A DNA stretch of 64,000 nt from Methylorubrum sp. B1-46 (GCF_021117295.1 NZ_CP088247.1:1079501-1143500); one strand, 5' to 3'; shown: positions 39,214-52,363, numbered from the stretch's first letter. Translations and numbers: made by a program. The notes: a model not told the origin generated them from the sequence alone.

Positions 39214-39525
39214 CTCTGTAGGGCGAATCGGAGAAGCTGTAGGTGGGGCAGGCTGTCTCTCTCGTCGGCGACGCGCAGGACGGCGTCGAGCGTTCGTTGT
39301 TCGGGCTGAAGGTTGTTTCCTTCCCGCTGCCGGACGGCTGCCTCAGCGCTTTCAGCTTCTAATTTTCCGCATTTTCTTCAAGCATCCCAACGGGCCCTCG
39401 AAGACGCCGGCCGCGAAGTCGGAGACCGTGCGGATCGGAGCCGCGGACGAGACGGGAGCGGTCACGCAGCACCGCGAGCCGCCGGACCACGCGACGCATC
39501 CGGCCCGACGCGCCGTGCGATCTCC
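39214..39525. other. Gene-free segment before the caa3 operon end
   Basis: About 310 bases with no supported gene. It contains decayed IS-like sequence on the left and must hold the 3' end signals of the minus-strand respiratory operon; I see no clear T-tract terminator. Confidence 0.4.
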
Positions 39526-39828
39526 TCAGCTGTTGGCGAGGCGGCTCAGCGTGTCGGTCAGCGTTAGAGCGAACAGGATGGCGAGCCAGAACAGGCCGGA
39601 GGCGGCGGCGAGGCGTACCAGGGTGTCGGCCAGGTCGAGCCGCATGAACAGCAGCGCCACGAGGCTGGCCTGGGTCGCGGCGATGCCGAAATTGAGGACT
39701 GTCGACCAGGGAGCAGGCGCCGCGTAGGCCGAGAACAGGCTCAAAGCCGTCAGCGCGAGCAAGAGGGCCCAGACGACGAGGCAGCGCCGCCAGATCTTCC
39801 CCACGGATTGTTGCGTGCCTGATCTCAT
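39526..39828 (-). CDS. Cytochrome c oxidase subunit IV-like small membrane protein
   Basis: The 100-residue product has three predicted spans (CLVVWALLLALTALSLFSAY, NFGIAATQASLVALLFM and SGLFWLAILFALTLTD), the shape of the small CtaF/CyoD-like subunit IV of bacterial heme-copper oxidases. Its ATG overlaps the ctaE stop as ATGA. It is the last gene of the ACIII-caa3 operon. Subunit IV proteins stabilise the oxidase and are poorly conserved, so the call rests on topology and context. Confidence 0.78.
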   Translation of the reverse strand: MRSGTQQSVGKIWRRCLVVWALLLALTALSLFSAYAAPAPWSTVLNFGIAATQASLVALLFMRLDLADTLVRLAAASGLFWLAILFALTLTDTLSRLANS

Positions 39829-40510
39829 CCGCCACGTCCGTCGAGGTAGAGCATCGGGTAGAGCACGATCCAGATCATGTCGACGAAGCCCCAGTAGAGC
39901 ATCGCCACCTCGACCTGGGGGCTCTCGAACAGGAAGCCCGGCGCCCGCCACTCCTTCCAGATCAGGCGAAGGACGAGGCCGATGCCGATCGACAGGTGGA
40001 TGGCGTGGATCGCGGTCGAGAGCCAGTAGAAGCCGAAGAAGAGCTGCGTCGCGGGCGCCGCGAGGGCGAAGCCGGCGCCGGGCACGAGGTGCCTCTCGAT
40101 ATCCTCGCGGTATTCCAGCCCCTTCACGACCATGAATGCAAGGCCGAGCAGGGCCGTCGCGGCGAGACACCCGAGCGTCAGGCGCCGCAATGCCTCCCGC
40201 TCAGAGGCCTGCGCGGCGAGCGCGGCGCAGAGGCCACTGGTGAGGAGGAGCGCGGTGTTGAGCGTGCCGTAGACGATGTTGGTTTCGCGCGCGGCGGCGG
40301 CGAAATCCGCGGCGTGCTCCAGCCGCATCGCGGTGTAGAGCAGGAACAGCGCACCGAAGAACAGCACCTCGCTGGCGATGAAGACCCAGATGCCGAAGGT
40401 CGCCCCAGCCCGCTGGTGAGCGAAGGCGCGGTCCTCCGCGAGGCGGAGTTCGTCCCACGGCTCGCGCAGGTGGCGCTTGGCGGCCGTGTCGACGACATCG
40501 CCGCCCGCGC

Positions 40511-40514
<4 letters not shown>
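39825..40514 (-). CDS. ctaE: caa3-type cytochrome c oxidase subunit III
   Basis: Subunit III stabilises the oxidase core. The 229-residue product starts with GTG 40514, which overlaps the ctaD stop as GTGA. It has five or more spans and the family motifs [18 protein letters not shown], the Glu in YREDIERH, and [20 protein letters not shown]. The C-terminus is [20 protein letters not shown]. The long upstream extension of the frame is not conserved in sequence and runs antisense in phase with ctaD, so it was rejected. Confidence 0.93.
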
Positions 40515-42202
<1,688 letters not shown>

Positions 42203-42236
42203 CGGGCAGGGCTCCCGGCAGGATGTGGAATGCGCA

Positions 42237-43325
42237 TCATGGCGGCGTGTCTCCCGAGGCGGGTGCGCCGGGCACCAGGGCCGGGCTGCGCAGGGATTGG
42301 TTCGGCGACGAATCCTGCGGCGTCTGGCCCGGTGCGCAGATGTTCTGGGCCGGCGTGAGGTTGAGCGAGCCGATCAGGTCGAACCGGTCGGTGCCGTGGC
42401 GGATATAGGCGGTGAGCGCCTGGATCTCGCCGTCGGAGAGCTTGCCCTCGTAGCTCGGCATGATCGGCTCGTAGCCGGCCACCACGTCGCGCTGCGGCTG
42501 GAGGATCGAGTCACGGACATAGGCCTCGTCGACACTCGCGGTGCGCCCGCCCTCCAGCGGCACCGACTGTCCCCAGATGCCGGCGAGCGAGGGCGCGTGC
42601 ACCTTCGATCCCGCATTGTGGCATCCCGAGCAGCCCCGCTCGGAGAACAGCCGCTCGCCGAGTTCGGCGAGCCCGTCGCGCTCCGGCTGCTTGGTGAGCC
42701 ACCGGGCGTAGTCCTGCGGCTCCATCACGATCACGCGGCCGAGCATGCGCGAGTGGTCGGTGCCGCAATACTCGGTGCAGAGCAGGTGATAGGTGCCGGT
42801 CTTGGTCGCCTGAAACCACGTCTCCGTCTGCTGATAGGGCAAGGCGTCGCGCTTCAGGCGGAAAGCCGGGACGTAGAACGAGTGGATCACGTCCTGCGAG
42901 GTCAGGAGCAGGCGCACGGGCGCGCCGACGGGGACGTGCAACTCGTTGATCTCGCGGGTGCCGCTGGGCCCTTGCGTCTTCCACATCCACTGCTTGCCGA
43001 CGACGTGGATCTCGATGGCGTCCTTCGGCGGGGAGAAGGCGCCGATCTCCACCGAGGCGGCCCACCAGAAGATGAAGACGAAGATGAACAGTGTCGCGGC
43101 GGTCCAGACAACCTCGAATTCCCGCGAGACGAGGCTCGGCATCTCGCCGCGCTCGGCCGCGGAGCCGCGGCGGTACCGGATCGCGAAGGTGACGACCAGC
43201 CCGACCACGAGCAGCACGATCGCCGAGGAGATCAGGAGAAGGCCGATGAAGATCGCGTCGACCTTCGCCGCTTGAACCGAGGCCGATTCCGGCCGCAAGA
43301 AGGTGGGAATGAGGGCGTCGAGCAT
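42237..43325 (-). CDS. ctaC: caa3-type cytochrome c oxidase subunit II with fused cytochrome c
   Basis: Subunit II accepts electrons. The 362-residue product has two N-terminal spans ([37 protein letters not shown]), a cupredoxin domain with the binuclear CuA ligands in [12 protein letters not shown] near residue 185, and a C-terminal cytochrome c domain with GCSGCH near residue 232. The fused heme domain defines the caa3 type, which can receive electrons from alternative complex III directly. Its start overlaps the stop of the preceding unknown gene by one base. Confidence 0.95.
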   Translation of the reverse strand: MLDALIPTFLRPESASVQAAKVDAIFIGLLLISSAIVLLVVGLVVTFAIRYRRGSAAERGEMPSLVSREFEVVWTAATLFIFVFIFWWAASVEIGAFSPPKDAIEIHVVGKQWMWKTQGPSGTREINELHVPVGAPVRLLLTSQDVIHSFYVPAFRLKRDALPYQQTETWFQATKTGTYHLLCTEYCGTDHSRMLGRVIVMEPQDYARWLTKQPERDGLAELGERLFSERGCSGCHNAGSKVHAPSLAGIWGQSVPLEGGRTASVDEAYVRDSILQPQRDVVAGYEPIMPSYEGKLSDGEIQALTAYIRHGTDRFDLIGSLNLTPAQNICAPGQTPQDSSPNQSLRSPALVPGAPASGDTPP

Positions 43326-43846
43326 CAGGGCGACCCTCTCGCCGGCCCGGCGACCGCGGGTGTGTCGACGGCGCCCGGTCCGGCACCGGGGGCGAACACG
43401 GTGCTCGAGGCGCCGCCGCGGCTGCCGAGCGCGGGCGTCCGTTCCGGTTGGACCGGCGCCGCGTAGGCCGCGTTGCCGCGCTCGGCGAGGCGCCGAATCG
43501 CCTCCGTGATCGGCATGCGGGCGATCCCCTTCTTGCGGTCGATCCAGGCGTAGCCGTCGAGCTTCGTCCGCTGATCCTTGAGCATCGCCGCGAGGTCGGC
43601 CTGCGGGCTTTGCTGAAGCCGCGGCGCCGGGAAGACCCGCGCCGTCTGAACCAGGGGGCCGAGGTTCTGGCGGCTGTAGTAGTATCGCAGGCCGCCGATC
43701 GTGACGGCGGTAAAGACGACGATGAACAACCCGGTCAGCAGCAGGGGTTTGAGCCGGATATCCGGCGCCTCGGTGCCGGGCGGGGCGTGGCCGACGACGT
43801 CGTCGTGGACTCGCCTGTGGAGCTGGCCGGGGGCCGCGTCAGACAT
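43325..43846 (-). CDS. Single-pass membrane protein of unknown function in the ACIII-caa3 operon
   Basis: The 173-residue product has a polar N-terminus of about 32 residues, one span (LLLTGLFIVVFTAVTIGGLR) and a periplasmic part with APRLQQSPQADLAAMLKDQR, then YAWIDRKKGIARMPITEAI and LAERGNAAYAAP. The last motif pattern (Y-W-DR-G-R-PI--A) recurs, to my recollection, in small proteins beside other alternative complex III operons. The position, where many such operons carry a SCO-type copper chaperone, suggests an assembly or structural role. No Cys or His copper-binding motif is present, so it is not SCO. The C-terminus is Gly/Pro-rich. Confidence 0.7.
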   Translation of the reverse strand: MSDAAPGQLHRRVHDDVVGHAPPGTEAPDIRLKPLLLTGLFIVVFTAVTIGGLRYYYSRQNLGPLVQTARVFPAPRLQQSPQADLAAMLKDQRTKLDGYAWIDRKKGIARMPITEAIRRLAERGNAAYAAPVQPERTPALGSRGGASSTVFAPGAGPGAVDTPAVAGPARGSP

Positions 43847-44795
43847 GACGGGGCCTCCCGGCGCGCCGCAAGATCAGTCGTGACACGAATCCCGAGACGA
43901 GTAGCAGCATGGGAAGGGCGACCACGGCCGCCGTCGCCGCGCCGCCCGCCTGGGCCCCGTAAGCTGGAAGAACGAGCCACGCGAAATGCAGGGCGAGGCC
44001 GATCAGCACGAGCAGGCCGACGCCGCGCAGCAGGGCCGGGCTCTTCCGGACGGACGCGAAGAGCAGGGCGAGGAAAGGTAGGATACCGCCGAGGACGAGG
44101 CTCGCGACGAGGACGCCACCCCAAGGGCTCGCACCGCGCTTCAGGTACCAGGTCGCCTTGGGCGGCAGGTCGCCGTACCACACGACGATGTAGGACATCA
44201 GCTCCAGGTAGATCACGCCGAGGAGAGCCGCGAGCATCAGGCCAGCGAGGTCGGAGGCGCCGCGGGCGTCGAGGCTCGACGGGCTTGCCAGCGCTGCGAA
44301 GGCGAGAGCCGCCAGGATCTGGTGCAGCGCGACGTCGGCGGCGAAGGCCGAGGCGTTGAAGCCGGGCTCGACCGAAAGGATCCAATCGACGGAGACGAGG
44401 CTGATCGTCAGGCCGTAGAAGCCGAGGCCGAGGCCGGCGACGAGCGGGCCGGCGCGCCCGGACAGGGACAACACCGCGAGCACCGACCAGCCGAGAAGAG
44501 CGACCGTCGCGCGCACGAGGAACAGCGTCGGGTCGAGGTAGAGGCGCAGGACATCCGGCTTAGCGCCCGTGCCGGCGGCCCAAGGGTAGGCGGACTGGAG
44601 CCCGAGGGCGACACCGAGGAAAGCGAGGGCGGCGAGCGGCACGAGGGCGGTCGCCGGCCGCAGGGCGGGCGCCAGGACCGCGCCCCATCGCCCGCCGGTC
44701 ACAATATGGATCATGGCGAGGACCAGGGCGCCGAACGGCACCGCGCTCCACACGATCCAGGCGAGCAGCCAGCCGCGGAACAGGGCATCGCTCAC
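43839..44795 (-). CDS. actF: Alternative complex III subunit ActF
   Basis: ActF is a membrane subunit of alternative complex III, related to ActC but smaller, and helps form the quinol-oxidising membrane domain. The 318-residue product starts GTG 44795, overlapping the actE stop as GTGA. It has about nine or ten spans, including FRGWLLAWIVWSAVPFGALV and LYLELMSYIVVWYGDLPPKA-like segments; the YIVVWYGDLP motif and VSVDWILSVEP are typical of ActF. Its end overlaps the next gene by eight bases. Confidence 0.88.
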   Translation of the reverse strand: MSDALFRGWLLAWIVWSAVPFGALVLAMIHIVTGGRWGAVLAPALRPATALVPLAALAFLGVALGLQSAYPWAAGTGAKPDVLRLYLDPTLFLVRATVALLGWSVLAVLSLSGRAGPLVAGLGLGFYGLTISLVSVDWILSVEPGFNASAFAADVALHQILAALAFAALASPSSLDARGASDLAGLMLAALLGVIYLELMSYIVVWYGDLPPKATWYLKRGASPWGGVLVASLVLGGILPFLALLFASVRKSPALLRGVGLLVLIGLALHFAWLVLPAYGAQAGGAATAAVVALPMLLLVSGFVSRLILRRAGRPRHV

Positions 44796-45319
44796 GGCAG
44801 CTTCTCTGCGAGATCGGGAGCCTCGGCGACGCGGGCGCCCTGCGAAAGCTGCAGAGCGCGGATATAGGCTGCGATCGCCCAGCGGTCGCGCGGCTCGACC
44901 CGGTTGGCGTAGGCGTACATCACGCCGTAGCCGCGGGTGATAACATCGACGAAGTAGGCGGCCGGCGCCGCCCGCAGACGTTCCTCGTGATAGGAGGGCG
45001 GGGCGGGAAAGCCGCGCTGCACCACCATGCCGTCGCCGTGGCCGGTATAGCCGTGACAGGGCGTGCAGATCGCGTCGTAGCGCTGGCGTCCGCGCTCCAG
45101 CAAAGCGGCATCCAAGGGCGGCGGATCGCGCAAGGACGCCTCGCGGCTGAGCGCGCCGACCTCGACCGCTCCCTCGGGCGGGCGGCGGGCCTCGGCTTGG
45201 TCGGGGAAGAGTGGCGCCTTGCCGTAGACCTCGTAGCGCGCCTGCCGGCGCATCGACTGGTCCTCGCAGGCACCGAGCGAGGCGAGGAGCGGCAGCAGGA
45301 GCGGGAAGAGGCGCCTCAC
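44792..45319 (-). CDS. actE: Alternative complex III monoheme cytochrome c subunit ActE
   Basis: The 175-residue product is a membrane-anchored lipoprotein cytochrome c. The GTG start at 45319 gives a signal sequence (RRLFPLLLPLLASLGAC) whose Cys is the lipid attachment site. The heme motif CTPCH is in YDAICTPCHGYTGHGDGMVV, and a candidate distal Met is in YGVMYAYANRV. It is thought to pass electrons from ActA to the oxidase. The start overlaps the actD stop as GTGA. Confidence 0.9.
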   Translation of the reverse strand: MRRLFPLLLPLLASLGACEDQSMRRQARYEVYGKAPLFPDQAEARRPPEGAVEVGALSREASLRDPPPLDAALLERGRQRYDAICTPCHGYTGHGDGMVVQRGFPAPPSYHEERLRAAPAAYFVDVITRGYGVMYAYANRVEPRDRWAIAAYIRALQLSQGARVAEAPDLAEKLP

Positions 45320-45830
45320 GGATGCATCTCTGCGACGAGCAGGGCGCCGGCCCGTTCCAGGCTCGCGCGCAGGGCGGTCGCGTCCGCATCCTTCGGCGCG
45401 ACGAGGAGCAGAAATCGGTCCTGGCTCGCCCGCTCGAATTGCGGGATCGCGAAGAGCGGATGATGCAGGCGCGGCAGGCCGCAGGTCCAGAACATTGCGA
45501 CGAGCCCGGCGATGGCGGCCATCAGCACCCCGAACTCGAACGGCACCAGCAGGAAGACCGGCCAGGAATGCAGCGGCCGTCCGCCCGCGTTCAGCGGGTA
45601 ATCGATGACCGACGAATACCATTGCAGGGCGTACATCGCCGCCGCCGCGCCGAAACCAGCCACCGCCATCACCGGCCGCACCGGGTTGCGCTTCGGCGCG
45701 AAGGCGTCCGTGAGATCCGGTACGGGGAAGGGCGTGAAGGTGTCGAGCGCCTGGTGACCGTCGGCGGCGGCGAGCCGCATCGCCCGCACCAGCGCCTCGG
45801 GCGTGTCGAACTCGGCTAGCAGCGGGGCGC

Positions 45831-45834
<4 letters not shown>
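45316..45834 (-). CDS. actD: Alternative complex III subunit ActD (DUF3341)
   Basis: The 172-residue protein belongs to the DUF3341 family, the ActD membrane subunit. It starts MSAPLLAEFDTPEALVRA, has the conserved FTPFPVPDLTDAF segment and two spans (VMAVAGFGAAAAMYALQWY, FLLVPFEFGVLMAAIAGLVA), and a C-terminal domain with FERASQDRFLLLV. Its start overlaps the actC stop as ATGA. Exact function is not known; it contacts ActC in the complex. Confidence 0.9.
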
Positions 45835-47197
<1,363 letters not shown>

Positions 47198-47201
<4 letters not shown>

Positions 47202-50008
47202 GCATCGTCCTCCTTCAGGTCCGGGTTCGGCGCGCGGAGGTTCGCGAGGTAGGTCGTGCGTGGGCGGGTGTTCAGCTCCTCCATCAGCGCGTAGTGGCGC
47301 GGATCCTTGCGCAGTTCGGTGATGGCGTTGCCGGGCTTGGCGAGATCGCCGAACTGGATCGCCCGCGTCGGGCAGGCGGATTGGCAGGCTGTGGTGACGC
47401 GGCCCATCGCACGGCCGTCGCGCTCGGCCGCCTGCCGCTCGGTGGCGATGCGCTGGATGCAGTAGGTGCATTTCTCCATCACGCCGCGGGCGCGGACCGT
47501 GACGTTCGGGTTGCGCTGTGCCTTCACCGATTCCGCGCCGAGGTTCGCGTAGGGCTGGCCGTCCGCGTAGCCGAAGAAGTTGAAGCGGCGGACCTTGTAG
47601 GGGCAGTTCGCCTCGCAGAAGCGGGTGCCGACGCAGCGATTGTAGACCTGAAGGTTCAGGCCCTCGCCGTCATGGACGGAGGCCGCGACGGGGCAGACCG
47701 GCTCGCAAGGCGCGTGCTCGCAATGCATGCAGGGCACGGGCTGGAACCCGGCGCGCGGCGCCTCCGGGCCGCCCTCGTCGTAGATGTCGATCCGCAGCCA
47801 GTGCATCATCCGGCCGCGCGCGATCTCTTCCGGGCCGACCACGGGCACGTTGTTCTCGGATTGGCAGGCGACTACGCAGGCATTGCAGCCGATGCAGGCA
47901 TCGGTGTCGATCACCATCGCCCAGGCATGGCCGTCCTTGTCGCCCTTCCACGCATCGAGCAGGGACGGCTGATCTGCCCCGATCCCCTTCGGCTCGGCGC
48001 TCGCCAGTGCGGCAAGGTCGATCTGCCGGAACAGTTTTCGGGTTTCGCCTTCGAGCTCGACGTAGTTCTGCGTGCGCAGGATCGTCTCGGTCCTGTCCGT
48101 CTTCGCGAGATCGACGCCGGTCACGAGCCAGGGCGAAGCGCCGCTCGCCAGACCGTAGGCATCCGTGCCGACGCCGTTGCCGATGGCGCCGGCCCGCTCG
48201 CGGCCGTAGCCGAGCGTCAGCACGCCGACGCCGTTGGCGACGCCGGACTCGATGATCACTGGCACCTCGATGGTGCGGCCGCCCGCGCTCGCGCGCACCA
48301 CGTCGCCGGCCTCGAGCCCGCGCCACCCGGCCTCGGCGCGGGAGAGCGCGAGCGCGTTGCCCCAGACCTGCTTCGATATTGGCTTCGGGCATTCCTGAAG
48401 CCACGCATTGTTGGCGAAGCGCCCGTCCCAGAGGCATGGATCCGGCCGCAGCTCGACGGTGAGGCTGTCGCTCCGGCGGCTTTGCGGCAGCGGGATCAGG
48501 CGCGGCTCGCCGGGCTGTAGGGTCGGTGCGGCGGTCCCCTCGATGATCCCGTCGTGCAGGCAGCGGCGCCACCAGCCCTCGAAGTCCGCGCCCCCGCGCT
48601 GCTGCCACGTCGCCCGGACGAGAGCGTAGCCCGCCGTCGCCGTGCGGCCGGCGAACAGTGGCACGATCTCGTGGAGCGAGCGCCCATCGTAGAGCGGACG
48701 CAGAAGCGGCTGGACGAGGCTCGCGGTGCCGTCGGTCGCGCGGAGATCCGACCAGCTCTCAAGTTCGTGCGTCAGCGCTAGGTGCCAGTGAGTGGCGCCC
48801 GCGCTCTCGTCGCCGTAAAGCCCGGCATGGACGCTGAAGCGGGCGCGCACGATGCGCTTGGCGAGGTCGAGCTCGGGTGGTGCCGTGGCGACCGGATCGG
48901 CGTCGAGGATCGCGAGGCAGGTCACCGCGCCGCGGTCGAGCGCGCCGGCCAAATCAGCGAGGGTCGCGGGCGCTCGCCCCTCGATCCCGTCGGGCGGGAC
49001 GATGAAGTCGACGGGCGCCCGGAGGCGCGCGTTGATCCAGTGCGCAAGCGCGTGGCCTTCCGGCGCGAGTGCGGCCCCGGCGAGCACGAGCGCGCGGCCC
49101 TCGTGCGCTTCGAGATCCTCGGCGGCCGCCTCGGCGAACAGCCGGGCCGCTTTGGGCAGTTCAGGTATGGGCAGGCCGGCGCCGAGTGCGTTCGCCACCG
49201 TCGCCAGCACCCCCGGCTGATCGAGGGGATGGACGGCCCGACGCGTGTCGGCCTTGACCCCCGTCAGAGTCAGCGCCGCCTCCGCGACGTAGAGGCGGCC
49301 GAACCGCTCCCGGTCACGGCGGCGGTCGGCGAAGGCGCTCGCGAGCCGGATCTGGTCCGGTCCGGCCCCCAGCGGGTCGGCCCCAACGCACAGGATCGTC
49401 TCGGCCCGCTCAAACCGGGGCAGGGCGCGCAGGCGTCGGCCGAAGGCAAGTTCGGCTCCGCGCTCCGCATTCCCGTCATCGACCGGCTCGTGAACGTGCC
49501 ACGCCGCCTCCGGCAGCGCGCGCAGCAGCGCATCGATCTGGCGGGCGAGCGTCGGCGAGGTGACGCGGCCGGTCACGAGGTGCAGGCCGCGCCCGCGGGC
49601 AGCCTGCACCGTCGCGAGCGGCCCGCTCAGCGCCCGCTCGAACATGTCCCAGGAGGCGATGCCGCCCACCCGCTCGGTCACTGTGCGCGAGCGGTCGGGA
49701 TCGTAGAGGTCGAGGATCGCGGCCTCCGCGAACACGTCCGTTGCGCCGAGGCTTGCCGGATGCAGCGGATTGCCTTCGATTTTGATCGGCCGCCCGTCGA
49801 CGGCGATGGCGTGGACCCCGCGCGCCCAGCCGCTGAGCGAGAGGGTCGTGGCGTAGCGCACCGGCACGCCGGGCAGGAGCTGCTCGGGCGCCCGCACGTA
49901 CGGTACGATGGTCTCGACCGGTCTGGAGCAGCCGCCCGCGGCGAGCGTGATGCCGGCGCCGAGGAGGCGCAGCGCCTCGCGGCGCGAGGGCGGCGTCAGC
50001 GGTGGCAT
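47198..50008 (-). CDS. actB: Alternative complex III iron-sulfur subunit ActB
   Basis: ActB is the large periplasmic subunit, combining a molybdopterin-oxidoreductase-like part that lacks the cofactor with a C-terminal iron-sulfur part. The 936-residue product begins with a Tat-type lipoprotein signal (SRREALRLLGAGITLAAGGC). Cluster motifs near the C-terminus are CIGCNACVVAC, CMHCEHAPCEPVC, CVGTRFCEANC and CTYC with a later CPTRAI, enough for four clusters. ATG 50008 overlaps the actA stop by 13 bases. The protein is near the lower end of the usual size range. Confidence 0.94.
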
Positions 50009-50655
50009 ATCGAGCACTCGCTCAGCCGCTTGGGCGATTTGATGTGGCGCTCCTCGACGAAGCGGGCACCGATCATCGCCTGATCGGCGGGTGGCTTCCA
50101 AGCCATGTCGAACACCGCCTCGTGCGGACGGAGGTTCGGCGCGGGGTCGCGATGGCAGTCGAGGCACCAGCCCATGGTGAGCGGGGCCGTCTGCCGCATC
50201 AGTTTCATGGTCTGGACGGGGCCGTGGCAGGTCGAGCAGCCGACGCCCTTGGCCACGTGGACCGAGTGATTGAAGTAGACGTAGGCCGGCAGGTTGTGGA
50301 CCCGGTTCCAGGTCAGCGGGCGTCCCTCGGCGAGGCTCTGGCGCACCGGCGCCAGCATCGGCGCGTTGGTCCATTCCTGCGAGTGGCAGCTCATGCAGGT
50401 CTCGGTCGGCGGGATGCCGGCGAATGCCGCCTTCTCCACCGAGGTGTGGCAGTAGCGGCAATCGATCCCGAGGCCGCCGACATGGTGCTCATGGCTGAAC
50501 GGCACCGGTTGTTCACGAGTCACGTCCTGGGCCGTCACGTAGGGGGAGCACCACAACGTGTAGGCGAGGCCGACCGCCAGAACCGGAACGGCACCGATGG
50601 ACGCGAGGACAACGCGGGCGACGGTGTCCGCCCCCGGGTGGAAGATCTGCACCAT
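49996..50655 (-). CDS. actA: Alternative complex III pentaheme cytochrome c subunit ActA
   Basis: ActA is the membrane-anchored multiheme cytochrome of alternative complex III. The 219-residue product has an N-terminal span (VVLASIGAVPVLAVGLAYTL) and five CxxCH motifs: CRYCH, CMSCH, CSTCH, CLDCH and CSICH. It is the first gene of the eleven-gene operon that ends with the caa3 oxidase, so the promoter should lie just upstream of 50655. It starts MVQIFHPGAD. Confidence 0.95.
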   Translation of the reverse strand: MVQIFHPGADTVARVVLASIGAVPVLAVGLAYTLWCSPYVTAQDVTREQPVPFSHEHHVGGLGIDCRYCHTSVEKAAFAGIPPTETCMSCHSQEWTNAPMLAPVRQSLAEGRPLTWNRVHNLPAYVYFNHSVHVAKGVGCSTCHGPVQTMKLMRQTAPLTMGWCLDCHRDPAPNLRPHEAVFDMAWKPPADQAMIGARFVEERHIKSPKRLSECSICHR

Positions 50656-51225
50656 CCCGACAGAGGAGCCCCTTGTCCGTTACCGTTGTTGTGATTGCCG
50701 TTTGAGGCTGCTCAGTCGCAGACGAGCCGGCAAGAACATTTGTTTCCCTCCCGCGCATCTCCGGTCTGCTGCAGTTTTTCACGAATACAGATCATCGCAA
50801 GGCGCCGAAAACAACACATTCGGTTCTAGATTTATTGGCAAGATGTAGCCGACGCGAGGGATCGTTGTTACGCCAAAGCGGCGAGATATCGTGTGCGGAC
50901 AGCGAAGACGAGAGCACTTTCGTCGTCCGCGGATGGTTCAGGTAACGATCTCGTTTGCTCCGACATTCGCGGACGCATTGAACCGACGTCTCGACCGGGC
51001 CGACCTGATCGGCCTCGATCGAAGTGACTGCGCAGTTTGCGCGTCGATGACCGAACGCGGGGGCTGGAAGGAACGATCGCGATGATCCTGCGCACGAGCA
51101 CGTTCGAAGTGGTAACGGGCGCCAATCTCGGGGGGATGATCGCCTTTCGAGCTGCGTGGAACAGGTCCGCGGTGCCGAGGCGAATCGCGTTGCCGCTGAC
51201 AGCGCCTGCGGATCGGCCGATCTCC
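50656..51225. other. Upstream region of the ACIII operon, no gene
   Basis: About 570 bases. The left part should contain the operon promoter; I see AT-richer stretches at 50740-50850 but no box I can defend. The frames on both strands from 50870 on have no recognisable motif. An IS remnant follows. Confidence 0.4.
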
Positions 51226-51408
51226 TCGCAACGCGAGCGCAAGAAGGTTGAGATGCTGTTTGCCCACCTCAGACGGTTCCTGAAGTGGGATCGACTCTGA
51301 GTACGGGGACCGAACGGGGCCTGGGACGAGTTCCACCTCGCCGCGGCGTCCCAGAACCTCAGGAAGTGCGCCAAGCCGATCCCGCTTCAGCAGTTCATCC
51401 CGGCCTGA
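51226..51408 (+). pseudogene. IS1182-type transposase C-terminal remnant with in-frame stop
   Basis: The frame contains KKVEMLFAHLRRFLKWDRL, a TGA stop at 51298-51300, then VRGPNGAWDEFHLAAASQNL and a final stop at 51406-51408. This is the typical C-terminal end of IS1182/IS5-like transposases. The TGA stands where CGA (Arg) is expected, so a single nonsense change interrupts the frame. Confidence 0.6.
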
Positions 51409-51527
51409 TCGATCAGGATCGCTCTCGCGTCGGACCGGCGCGTTCGTCCGTTGAGCGCTCGATCCAGATCCGACGCGAGTTTTTCATCGAAATCGGCGCG
51501 TCGCAGATCAAGACGAGCGCGAACTCC

Positions 51528-51578
51528 TGACCCCAAGCGGGCATTCGACGTGCTGCCGCTAAAGGTCCGGATGGGGGC
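51528..51578 (+). repeat. Dispersed intergenic repeat, copy 3
   Basis: It reads TGACCCCAAGCGGGCATTCG, a variable middle, then AAAGGTCCGGATGGGGGCGG. It directly follows the IS1182 remnant. This is one of the best-preserved copies. Confidence 0.6.
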
Positions 51579-51728
51579 GGCAACCAGACCTTGGCGCTTC
51601 GTCCGGCAGCAGACGTTCCGTGTCTGACCCATGTCGATCGCCAATCGAGCTGCTCAGCCTGCTTGGAAGCGGACGCAGATGCGCTCGGCTGGAAGATGAT
51701 CCGCTTCGAGCGAGAATGTGGCATCGCA

Positions 51729-51755
51729 TGTCACACTCAAGTCGCTTGGCTCGTC
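51729..51755 (+). promoter_or_regulatory. ECF41-type promoter upstream of the carboxymuconolactone decarboxylase-like gene
   Basis: TGTCACA at 51729-51735 is followed after exactly 16 bases by CGTC at 51752-51755. As I recall it, this is the published ECF41 promoter pattern. The start codon at 51803 is 48 bases downstream. The same arrangement occurs at 52364, and an ECF41-type sigma gene lies in the cluster. Confidence 0.75.
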
Positions 51756-51802
51756 ATGGCTTTGAGCGTCGATCACTGGCACTCCGAGCACAAGGAAAAG
51801 AC

Positions 51803-52258
51803 ATGAGCAAGAACAGGCGACTGGTCTGGAACGAGGTAGCCCCGCAGGGTGCAAAAGCGCTGTATGGCATCCACCACTACATAACCACCGGCACCGATCT
51901 ACCCCATGAGTTGATCCACCTCATCTTCCTGCGGGTGTCACAGATCAATGGCTGTGCGCACTGCATCGACCTGCACACGAGAGACCTTCTCAAGACGATG
52001 CCGCTCGAGAAGGTCGTCTTGGTTTCTGTGTGGGCTGAGGTGCCCCACTTGTTTTCTGAACAGTACCGCGCCGCTCTCGCCTGGGCGGAGGAAGTCACGC
52101 TGATCAGCGAGACCCACGCCTCCGATGAAGCCTATGCCGCCGCTAACACTGTCTTTACGGCCAAGGATCTCGTCGACCTGACGATCACCATCGCCGCGAT
52201 GAACGCATTTAACCGCCTCGGCGCACCCTTCCGCCTCCCGGTCCAGGCGAAGGCCTAG
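51803..52258 (+). CDS. Carboxymuconolactone decarboxylase / AhpD-like protein
   Basis: The 151-residue product is of the CMD/AhpD family. The redox motif is intact: Cys51, Cys54 and His58 in INGCAHCIDLHTRDL. Such proteins act as thiol peroxidases or reductases, or as decarboxylases. AAGGA before ATG 51803 supports the start. It is the first gene of an ECF41 neighbourhood, where CMD-like, oxidoreductase and epimerase genes are the typical targets, and is preceded by a matching promoter. A role in redox stress is likely but not proven. Confidence 0.88.
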   Translation: MSKNRRLVWNEVAPQGAKALYGIHHYITTGTDLPHELIHLIFLRVSQINGCAHCIDLHTRDLLKTMPLEKVVLVSVWAEVPHLFSEQYRAALAWAEEVTLISETHASDEAYAAANTVFTAKDLVDLTITIAAMNAFNRLGAPFRLPVQAKA

Positions 52259-52363
52259 TCGGCTCTGCCGCTCCGTAAGGGGCCAGCACCGTTCCGTTCA
52301 CGCCGATGTCAATCGATTCCTGACCGCAGGTCCACGTGTCACCCCACTGACTTTCCCGGGGCA

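Noticed and set aside
43325..43846. SCO/SenC copper chaperone
   Set aside because: The position would suit it, but there is no CxxxC motif or thioredoxin-like fold signature.
50009..50461. Upstream extension of the actB frame
   Set aside because: It overlaps the pentaheme actA gene in another frame; the Tat-type signal begins at ATG 50008.
50868..51374. Minus-strand 168-codon frame between the ACIII operon and the ECF41 module
   Set aside because: It is Arg/Ser-rich, lacks a ribosome-binding site and overlaps the transposase remnant read from the other strand.
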